From: Oscillospiraceae bacterium
Lineage (GTDB): Bacteria > Bacillota > Clostridia > Oscillospirales > Oscillospiraceae
DNA: 7,959 nt
Direction: 5' to 3'
Assembly: GCA_031272845.1 (NCBI GenBank)
Contig: JAISTA010000235.1
Location: forward strand, 1 to 7,959
Part shown: one piece after another, positions 1 through 5,422 of the stretch
How the letters are laid out: every line of letters begins with the position of its first letter
Numbering within the stretch: the first letter of the stretch is position 1
Notes under the pieces: model-generated
Seen by the model: the letters and a program-made list of their open reading frames with translations, nothing else
The model's database searches: none
What the model was told of the DNA's origin: nothing
Translations under genes and position numbers: made by a program

Positions 1-19
1 GTATCCGGCGTTTTGTCAT
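1..19 (-). CDS. Start of small hypothetical protein X, second copy (partial, leaves window)
   Basis: Only the first codons are inside the window. Read on the minus strand from ATG at 19, it encodes MTKRRI and then runs off the edge. The call rests on a match: the 19 bases equal those at 896-914 except one, and that one changes CGG to CGA, both arginine, so the match is in the coding frame. Upstream sequence differs between the two copies, so the similarity begins at the start codon. An in-frame ATG at 25 (M-T-M-T-K) is an alternative start. No clear Shine-Dalgarno is visible. The product is not recognised, and a chance match cannot be fully excluded because the fragment is so short. Confidence 0.4.
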
Positions 20-199
20 AGTCATACCACTTGAAAAGCATTTCGGATATGCGAAGATATTTTTTGATTAGCCGTAGGAGGACATGGACGTGTTGTAATC
101 CGGCAAGGACGACAACACCGCCTTGCGGGCTGCGTTCTGGAAAAATTATGGCATAATTGCGGCGGCGTTCTAACAACAAACTCCGGATGTAATAGGATT
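20..199. other. Gap between SF0329 gene and X2
   Basis: No recognised gene. On the minus strand one frame is open from 341 to the left edge and gives a protein-like translation with segments such as AIIFPERSPQGG and ISEMLFKWYDYDKTPD, but it has no ATG before 41 and no convincing ribosome site. Its last part overlaps X2 in another frame, so it may be a gene relic or chance. A 6-bp inverted repeat (103-108 with 121-126, 12-base loop) is present without a T run. No clear terminator for the SF0329 gene or promoter for X2 is seen. Confidence 0.3.
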
Positions 200-694
200 T
201 TACTTTATTCCCTCGCTTGTCAATCGTAAATAATAAAAATACCGCAGCCAGTCCGGAAGCTCTCCTGCTTCCGTTTTCATCTGCTCCAGCGTCCGTTTTC
301 CTGTGCGCCTGTCCAGAACGGCAAGCAACCGGACAAGAGGATTATCCGATTTCAAACAGTCCTCAATGTTGCAGATGAAATATTCATCCAACGCCCGGCT
401 AAAATCCCACGGTTCAAATATACCTTTTTCATGGAATTCTCCGGTTACTTCATCGTACCGTTCTTTTAAACTTTTATCCTTGTCATTGCGGCGATAAACC
501 TCCGCCGATATTTTATATTCCGTTTCAAAAGGCATATTCAGTTTTTCATCATTATCCACCAGTATGCACACGCGGCCTGTGCCGTCATGCGCATTACGAT
601 AGCGTGTTGTAAAATAGCGAATCCTTCCTTTGAGCGCTTCACACAGGCATTCGTTTTCAAGCCGCTGCCTGATTTTTGACCATGGCTGATTCAT
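200..694 (-). CDS. SF0329 family protein (function unknown)
   Basis: A 164-residue soluble protein with no signal peptide or membrane segment. I recognise the SF0329-family pattern: an N-terminal W-S-K followed by LKGRIRYFTTRYRNAHD and GRVCILVD (about residues 21-47), and a C-terminal LAVLDRRTGKRTLEQMK block. The length fits the family, whose members are uncharacterised bacterial proteins. The start at 694 is supported by a GGAAAGGA ribosome site at 708-701, six bases upstream. The ATG overlaps the stop of the preceding small frame as ATGA (694-691), so translation is probably coupled to it. It sits between two copies of small gene X. The family name comes from memory of the motif; the biological role is unknown. 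Confidence 0.7.
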   Translation of the reverse strand: MNQPWSKIRQRLENECLCEALKGRIRYFTTRYRNAHDGTGRVCILVDNDEKLNMPFETEYKISAEVYRRNDKDKSLKERYDEVTGEFHEKGIFEPWDFSRALDEYFICNIEDCLKSDNPLVRLLAVLDRRTGKRTLEQMKTEAGELPDWLRYFYYLRLTSEGIK

Positions 695-914
695 TTCGTA
701 TCCTTTCCGTCTTTCTCATAAAAACATATGTGTAGGTTAATTTCCCCTGTACGCAGTTCGGATTTAATTGCGGTCAGCTTTACTTTTGTTTCCGCATTAT
801 AATCGTTCAACGCGTCAGTCCGTTTGCCTTAACCCATTTACGGCGCAGGTGATGGAAGATTATGCCCACAGGACTGTCAGCTCCATACCTGCTCGGTATT
901 CGGCGTTTTGTCAT
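691..914 (-). pseudogene. Small hypothetical protein X, first copy, split by a -1 frame change
   Basis: Two overlapping minus-strand frames together read like one protein of about 74 residues. The first runs from ATG 914 (MTKRRIPSRYGADSPVGIIF, then HHLRRKWVKANGLTR) to TGA at 809-807. The second is open from 828 to TGA 693-691 and reads KRTDALNDYNAETKVKLTAI, ending HICFYEKDGKDTK. Moving from the first to the second needs a -1 shift near 828-810; no classic slippery heptamer is visible. Both ends are gene-like: ATG 914 overlaps the mobA stop as ATGA, and the final TGA overlaps the SF0329 ATG as ATGA. A second start of the same gene lies at the left edge. It could be a pseudogene, an assembly error, two tiny genes (the second with TTG at 810), or true frameshifting. 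The family is not recognised. Confidence 0.55.
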
Positions 915-1492
915 CTTGCCGTTCCCCGCCGCTTTACCTCGCCGAACTCCTCCGGGGTGTTTGCGTTGAACAGCGTTTCAGTCCGCTCCGCCGTAAATTC
1001 CGCAAAACCGACTTTTTTTGCCAATCCAAAAAGCGAATATTTCTCCAATCGCATACATTCCTCAGTTTCGGGCAAGATTCCTGTGCCGTACCACGAAAAC
1101 AGCGTCTCGCAGCCCGCTCCGTTTTTGCAAAGCGTAATTTTTTCTCCGGCACTTTCGGCAAACTCAATCAGTCTTTCGGCCAAGACCGGCTCCGCAAGCG
1201 GCATATCAACCGCCGTCAGAAAAATTCCGGCGCACTGCCCGCCAAGCCGCACAATCGACGCGTGCAGCGCGGACATTGGGCCGCAGCCCGGCAGAAGGTC
1301 CGGAATTTCAGCCGCCCCGTAACCGTAGGTTCGCTCTCCCGGCGCTACGAAAACATTTTCTTCACCGAATCGCTCGCTGTAGCGGCGCACGGCACGCTCA
1401 AGCAGGCTCTCGCCGCAAAGCTCAAGTCCGGCCTTGTCGCATCCCATACGGCGCGACTTGCCCCCCGCGCAAATTACAATTTTTGTGTTCAC
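911..1492 (-). CDS. mobA: Molybdenum cofactor guanylyltransferase (MobA-like)
   Basis: A 193-residue cytoplasmic nucleotidyltransferase. MobA transfers GMP from GTP to molybdopterin, making the guanine dinucleotide form of the cofactor. The sequence shows the GTP-binding signature CAGGKSRRMGCDK at residues 8-20, a PDLLPGCGPMSALHA segment near 64-78, the metal-binding TAVDMPL with D96, and the late NANTPEE motif typical of the family. Length is normal. The start is GTG at 1492, preceded at six bases by GGAGGT (1504-1499), a strong ribosome site. Its stop overlaps the next small frame as ATGA, suggesting a minus-strand operon mobA-X1-SF0329. No molybdoenzyme or other cofactor gene is in the window, so a related MobA-like transferase with another substrate remains possible. 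Confidence 0.85.
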   Translation of the reverse strand: MNTKIVICAGGKSRRMGCDKAGLELCGESLLERAVRRYSERFGEENVFVAPGERTYGYGAAEIPDLLPGCGPMSALHASIVRLGGQCAGIFLTAVDMPLAEPVLAERLIEFAESAGEKITLCKNGAGCETLFSWYGTGILPETEECMRLEKYSLFGLAKKVGFAEFTAERTETLFNANTPEEFGEVKRRGTAR

Positions 1493-1847
1493 TTAAAGAC
1501 CTCCGCGCGGCAAAGCAGGTTGTGTCCGGCGGCGCGAATGCCGCCCTTGTGTTCATAATAGCACCATCGCCCTTGTTTTGCAATGGTTATTTGCGTCTGC
1601 ACCCGCTGCTGCGCGGCGTGTTATAATTTTCTCTTGCTTTTCTCGCCGAAATATGGTAACATAATCCTAGCATAAAAGGTTGGTTTGCTTTCGCGCGTGA
1701 GCTTTTCTTATTGCAGCTACCGGTTTTTGCGGCAAGGGCGCGGAAAATACCGCAGCGGCTTCGCTTTTTGCCCAACGCTTTATTTAACGGTTTACACAAT
1801 TTTTTAATATAAAAACAAAACAAATGTAATTGCAGGAGAACAAAACA
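1493..1847. other. Divergent intergenic region, no gene seen
   Basis: About 350 bp between the divergently transcribed mobA and the URO-D-family gene. Open frames here are low-complexity or antisense to mobA and lack ribosome sites. It holds the mobA ribosome site (1499-1504), a 6-bp GC-rich hairpin in the presumed mobA leader (1528-1533 with 1540-1545), a possible promoter facing right near 1783-1810, and the ribosome site of the URO-D gene (1834-1838). I saw no cobalamin B12-box or other riboswitch signature by eye. Confidence 0.6.
1783..1810 (+). promoter_or_regulatory. Possible sigma-70-type promoter for URO-D-family gene
   Basis: TTTAAC at 1783-1788 and TAATAT at 1805-1810 are 16 bases apart in AT-rich DNA. 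Transcription would begin near 1817 and give a leader of about 30 bases containing the AGGAG site. Both boxes deviate from consensus. Another weak candidate is TTGCTT 1634-1639 with TAACAT 1657-1662 (17-base spacer). Confidence 0.35.
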
Positions 1848-2873
1848 ATGGCAACACCAAGAGAAAATTTCTTACGTCTTATGAAAAACGACAGTCCGAA
1901 ATGGCTTGGCGACCCGTGGAGCTGTTTTAACCAGACCCCCGGCTTCCGCCCCGTCACGATGGACTGCGTCGCGATGAGCCTCGGCAGCGCTCAGCCCGGT
2001 CAGGTCGGCGTTAAAAACGCCTGGGGCGTCACAATGGACTTTCCCGAGGGGCAGCCCGGCGGAATCCCGCACGTGACGGACGAAAACAAGGTCATCAAGG
2101 ACATTACGCACTGGCAGGACTATGTTGTTTTCCCGGACATCGACAATGTGGACTGGTCGTTTTTCCCGAAAATGTACCCGAACCTTGAGGAAACGCGCAA
2201 GACTCACCTCATTATGGCCGGCTCGTTTACGGGCATGTTCGAGTTTTCGCACTATATGATGGGCTTTTCAGACGCACTTGAAAACTACCTTATGGAGCCG
2301 GAGTCTATGTACGAGCTGCTTTCAGCCTACACAGACTGGAAAATCAAGGCCGCCGCGCAGGTTATCGACCACATTAAGCCCGACATTCTGCATTCGCACG
2401 ACGACTGGGGCAACAAGCTTAACCTGTTCCTCCCGCCGAAAACCTTCCGCGAGATACTCAAGCCGCTTTACGAGCGCTTCTACGGCTATGTGCAGTCGCG
2501 CGGGGTGCTTGTGCAGCACCATAACGACTCTGTGTCCGACATTATCGCAGAAGATATGGTCGATATGCACATTGATATGTGGCAGGGGCCGATTCCGGGC
2601 AATAAGTTTGACGAGATTGTCGAAAAGGTCGGCAGCAAGCTGTGTCTCATGGGCGGCTTTGATATGGGACAGATCGACAAGCCGAACGCGACGGAGGCGG
2701 AGGTCAAGGCGCACTGCCGTCAGGTTATTGACACGTATATGCCGCTGAACAAAAAGGGCGGCGCGTTTATCCCTTGTATCACAAGCATTTTTGCGATTCA
2801 TCCGCAGGTTGACCAGTGGATTGCCGAGGAGCTTGATCGTTACGGCGCGGAGTACGCCGCAAAGAATTTCTAA
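1848..2873 (+). CDS. Uroporphyrinogen decarboxylase (URO-D) family protein, likely corrinoid-type methyltransferase relative
   Basis: A 341-residue soluble protein of the URO-D/MtaA/CmuA fold, which includes haem-pathway decarboxylases and methyltransferases that move methyl groups to or from corrinoid proteins. Family features seen: an N-terminal PRENFLRLMKND helix, HSHDDWG at residues 182-188 followed by FLPPKTFREILKPLYERF, VQHHNDS at 222-228 where MtaA-type proteins carry the zinc His-x-Cys, DMWQGP after it, and a late PCITS with C310. The Cys of His-x-Cys is absent, so metal binding may differ. In anaerobic Clostridia such proteins commonly belong to demethylation systems rather than haem synthesis; no corrinoid protein gene is adjacent. 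ATG 1848 is preferred because AGGAG (1834-1838) lies nine bases upstream; a TTG at 1830 precedes that site and is unlikely. It appears to be a single-gene unit. Confidence 0.8.
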   Translation: MATPRENFLRLMKNDSPKWLGDPWSCFNQTPGFRPVTMDCVAMSLGSAQPGQVGVKNAWGVTMDFPEGQPGGIPHVTDENKVIKDITHWQDYVVFPDIDNVDWSFFPKMYPNLEETRKTHLIMAGSFTGMFEFSHYMMGFSDALENYLMEPESMYELLSAYTDWKIKAAAQVIDHIKPDILHSHDDWGNKLNLFLPPKTFREILKPLYERFYGYVQSRGVLVQHHNDSVSDIIAEDMVDMHIDMWQGPIPGNKFDEIVEKVGSKLCLMGGFDMGQIDKPNATEAEVKAHCRQVIDTYMPLNKKGGAFIPCITSIFAIHPQVDQWIAEELDRYGAEYAAKNF

Positions 2874-2879
2874 ATAACC

Positions 2880-2902
2880 ATAAAGCCGCGTTCCGGCTTT
2901 AT
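2880..2902 (+). terminator. Hairpin terminator after URO-D-family gene
   Basis: A perfect 9-bp stem, ATAAAGCCG (2880-2888) with CGGCTTTAT (2894-2902), closes a 5-base loop seven bases after the stop codon. The downstream side is T-rich only within the stem (CTTTATTAT), with no long T run after it, so it may be weak. Confidence 0.6.
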
Positions 2903-2911
2903 TATCACCAT

Positions 2912-2959
2912 TTTGAGCCTGCCCGCGCCTTGGCTTTTCCGGCGCGGACAGGGTTCAAA
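2912..2959. repeat. Long imperfect inverted repeat between URO-D and lipoprotein genes
   Basis: The arms 2912-2929 and 2941-2959 can pair over about 17 base pairs: a GC-rich inner part (CCGCGCC with GGCGCGG), one C-A mismatch (2922/2948), four more pairs, a bulged G at 2953, then an AT-rich base (TTTGA with TTCAAA). The loop is 2930-2940. No T run follows. It ends 17 bases before the lipoprotein start, so it could be a second terminator stem, a dispersed palindromic element, or a leader structure. Confidence 0.5.
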
Positions 2960-2976
2960 TTTACACACAGGCGCAA

Positions 2977-4359
2977 TTGAAGCAAAAGACAAAAAAAACT
3001 AAATATTTCGCAAAAAGCGGCTTGTTTTTTATTCTGCTTTTGCTTTTCGCTCCTGCCTTGACCTCATGCTTTTCTATCGGCATAAAGGCGGAGGACTTTT
3101 TGAGCGTCCCAAAGCTGCCGGAGGAGTATCATATGCTCCAGCTCCGGCTGGACGAGGAGTTTGACGACCTGGAAAAGCTGTATCCGCCCTCCGGCGGCGA
3201 CAACCGCGCGTCAATCCAGCTGTTTGACATTAATAACGACGGGACGGACGAGGTCGTTGTTTATTCAAGCCTACCCGGAGACGATAAGCCTCTGCGCATT
3301 TATCTGTTTGAGACGGTGGCGGGCGGCAATTTTCGTCTGCTGGCAAAAAGCGCGTTTCCCGGCGAGGCGTTTTCCTCCGTGCGGTACCTGAATATAGACG
3401 GCGTTGGCTCCTGCGAAATCGGACTTGCGCTCTCCTCCGGCAACACGACAAAGCACCTTGTCGTACTCAGCCTTGTGGACGAGGCCTTTCATACCGTTTT
3501 AGAGGACGATTTCACGCTCGTTTTGTCGGACGTTTCCGGCACCGCCGATACGGATATAACAGGCTCCGGCAACCCGAATATCGTTACGATAACGCAGACA
3601 ATGTCCGATTCCGGAACTACCTCCTGCTCAATCGCCGTAATCTCCGCCGGCGCGGACGGACGGATTACCCGGCTTGAGTGCGGAATGTCGCCGTTCGAGT
3701 CCGTAATTCAGGCCAAATTCGGGTACCTGTCAGACGGACAGAACGCCGTTTTTATAGACATCAGAACAATAGACGGCAGATACCAAACAGAGCTTTTCAC
3801 CGTAAAAAACGAGACGGGCTCCGACAATCTGTCGCTTGTCAGCATAGTTCCGCCGAGCTCTGAGAGCGAGGGACTTGAAACGCTCCGTTCCGCCAACATC
3901 TCCTCACAGGCGCTCACCGGCTACGGACAAAAGCTGCTTGTTCCGGTGTCCTACCCGCTGCCGCAGGAATCCGCCTCGGCGTATTACGGAATCGACTGGT
4001 TTTCCTACGATTCGCGCGGCGAAAAAAAGCTCACCGTAACAACCTACCACGACATAGACTGGTATTTTGAAATACCGTCCGAAATACGCGGCCGCCTGAA
4101 TATCACGCGCGCGGTCAGCTATTTCGGAGAAACCGCTATTGTGTTCTCCGTTTTGGAGGGTGACGCCGCGCGTCCGTTTATGAAGATACTCATGCTCACG
4201 GGCTCGGATAACCGTGAAGCCGCAAATTACGGCGGCAGGTTCTTTCTTTTAGAGGACAGAAGCCTTGTTTACGCGGCGGAGATACTGGATTCTTCCGTTA
4301 TCTCAGAGAGCTACGTGCTGGAGCATTTCCACAAAATAACAAAGGAGTGGTTTTCGTAG
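2977..4359 (+). CDS. Secreted lipoprotein with FG-GAP/VCBS-like calcium loop
   Basis: A 460-residue protein of unknown function. The N-terminus has a lysine-rich stretch (K2-K13), a hydrophobic core GLFFILLLLFAPA (15-27) and a lipobox LTSC with C31, so it should be lipid-anchored on the outer face of the membrane. After this, LFDINNDGTDEVVVYS (82-97) is a calcium-binding-like loop of the FG-GAP/VCBS type, and the rest is beta-rich with many Ser/Thr/Gly, suggesting a propeller-like or repeat fold. The start is TTG at 2977 with a weak AGG five bases upstream; the next in-frame ATG, 3132, would remove the signal peptide. It lies 130 bp before a response regulator on the same strand, so it may be part of the same unit as an extracytoplasmic sensor or target; this is inference from position. 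Confidence 0.75.
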   Translation: MKQKTKKTKYFAKSGLFFILLLLFAPALTSCFSIGIKAEDFLSVPKLPEEYHMLQLRLDEEFDDLEKLYPPSGGDNRASIQLFDINNDGTDEVVVYSSLPGDDKPLRIYLFETVAGGNFRLLAKSAFPGEAFSSVRYLNIDGVGSCEIGLALSSGNTTKHLVVLSLVDEAFHTVLEDDFTLVLSDVSGTADTDITGSGNPNIVTITQTMSDSGTTSCSIAVISAGADGRITRLECGMSPFESVIQAKFGYLSDGQNAVFIDIRTIDGRYQTELFTVKNETGSDNLSLVSIVPPSSESEGLETLRSANISSQALTGYGQKLLVPVSYPLPQESASAYYGIDWFSYDSRGEKKLTVTTYHDIDWYFEIPSEIRGRLNITRAVSYFGETAIVFSVLEGDAARPFMKILMLTGSDNREAANYGGRFFLLEDRSLVYAAEILDSSVISESYVLEHFHKITKEWFS

Positions 4360-4489
4360 CCTTCCCTAAGGCAAGCCAAAAACCGCATAAGCGCCTTGGG
4401 GCGCAGGTCAGCAGATTGCGGCGAATTTTCGCCGAAAAATATGTATTATAAATCAGCACATCACCGAAATAATCGGCAAGGAAACAAAA
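4360..4489. other. Gap with three small hairpins before the response regulator
   Basis: Three short inverted repeats occur in series: GCCTT/AAGGC (4359-4372, loop CCCT, starting on the last base of the stop codon), GCGCC/GGCGC (4391-4404, loop TTGG), and a 16-base near-palindrome with 7-bp arms CGGCGAA/TTCGCCG (4419-4434). An AT-rich TATTATAAA stretch (4444-4452) follows and could be a -10 region, but no good -35 fits. The third palindrome could be an operator. Confidence 0.35.
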
Positions 4490-5191
4490 ATGGCAAAGAA
4501 AATCCTGATACTCGAAGACGAGGAAAGCATCCGCAGTTTTATTGTGTTTAACCTGCGCCGAATCGGATACGACACGCTTGAAGCCGAAACCGGAGAGCAG
4601 GCCTACGCGCAGTTCGAAAAGAACCAGGATATACAGGTCGCCCTGCTGGACGTTATGCTGCCCGACACAGACGGGTTTGAGGTCTGCCGCCGCCTGCGCG
4701 CGCAGTCGCCTTACCTCGGGATAATCATCCTAACGGCAAAGTCGCAGGAAATGGACAAGGTAAACGGCCTGATTGTCGGCGCGGACGATTATATCACAAA
4801 GCCGTTTTCACCGGCAGAGCTTAACGCCCGCGTGGACGCGCTCATCCGCCGCACGGATACGCACTTTCCGAATTCGGACGCGCGCCCCGGAGACGTTATT
4901 CAGGGTCCGTTTAAGCTCAACACACCCAAGCGTCAGGTAGAAAAAAACGGCGTTAAGCTAAAGCTCACCTCAACAGAGTACGCGATACTGAAGCTGTTTA
5001 TGGAAAACCCCGGCAGGGCGCTTTCGCGTGAGGATATTCTCTCCGCCGTTTGGGGGCGCGGCTCCGAATCAACAGAGCTAAAGGTGACGGACGTTAATAT
5101 CCGCCGCCTGCGCCTGAAGATAGAAAACGACCCGACAAACCCTGAGTTTATAACAACAGTCTGGGGCTACGGCTACCAGTGGAACGTGTAG
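4490..5191 (+). CDS. OmpR/PhoB-family two-component response regulator
   Basis: A 233-residue cytoplasmic transcription factor. The receiver domain (about 1-120) has the acidic pair E9/D10, the phospho-acceptor D54 in ALLDVMLP, T82 in ILTA, and K104 in DYITKPF, with Y101 at the switch position. A winged-helix DNA-binding domain spans about 135-233 and ends in the usual TVWGYGYQW, with the recognition-helix region SESTELKVTDVNIRRLRLKI. Length is standard. ATG 4490 follows AAGGAA at a spacing of about seven bases. The histidine kinase encoded downstream on the same strand is its likely phosphodonor. It resembles the WalR/PhoP/PhoB group, but the exact orthologue and its regulon cannot be told from this window. 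Confidence 0.93.
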   Translation: MAKKILILEDEESIRSFIVFNLRRIGYDTLEAETGEQAYAQFEKNQDIQVALLDVMLPDTDGFEVCRRLRAQSPYLGIIILTAKSQEMDKVNGLIVGADDYITKPFSPAELNARVDALIRRTDTHFPNSDARPGDVIQGPFKLNTPKRQVEKNGVKLKLTSTEYAILKLFMENPGRALSREDILSAVWGRGSESTELKVTDVNIRRLRLKIENDPTNPEFITTVWGYGYQWNV

Positions 5192-5422
5192 GCCGGGTCT
5201 CTGACTGCGTTTTTACGCTAACTCCGCGCGATTCACGCCGCTTTTGTGCTGTAAACCGCGCGTTTTTGCCGCAATAACACCGCATTTCTATAGGTCTTTC
5301 GCATTAATAAGAATACAAACAGAAAATTTCATATAAATACGGTTTCGCCGTCCGGGTTTTGGAAACAGCTTGTAGAAACGCTGCACCAAAGCTGGATTAA
5401 GCGCAGCCTTATTGTTATCTCT
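5192..5422. other. Gap and coding-like extension ahead of the kinase
   Basis: The first 100 bases (5192-5290) hold no gene. CGCGCG at 5225-5230 and again at 5257-5262, the second followed by TTTTT, could form a weak terminator-like stem. From 5294 the kinase frame is open (stop TAG at 5291-5293) and encodes a plausible N-terminus including GFWKQLVETLHQSWIKRSLI before the annotated GTG. There is no ATG anywhere in this gap and no in-frame GTG or TTG before 5423. ATT at 5303 has AGG (5292-5294) eight bases upstream. Confidence 0.5.

Noticed and set aside
768..1626. Plus-strand open frames of 116-216 codons
   Set aside because: They lie antisense to mobA and the X1 region, have compositionally odd translations and no ribosome sites; mobA motifs are clear on the other strand.
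1681..1790. Riboswitch (cobalamin or molybdenum cofactor) in the divergent gap
   Set aside because: Some GC-rich pairing exists, but no B12-box or other conserved core could be identified by eye.
1587..1823. Minus-strand 78-codon frame in the divergent gap
   Set aside because: Lysine- and arginine-rich low-complexity translation, TTG start without ribosome site, and no recognisable motif.
1830..1847. TTG at 1830 as start of the URO-D-family gene
   Set aside because: The AGGAG ribosome site lies inside this extension, nine bases before ATG 1848, so the ATG is the better start.
2278..2801. Overlapping frames on both strands inside the URO-D gene
   Set aside because: Shadow frames with Ser/Arg/Thr-rich translations; the URO-D family motifs occupy the main frame.
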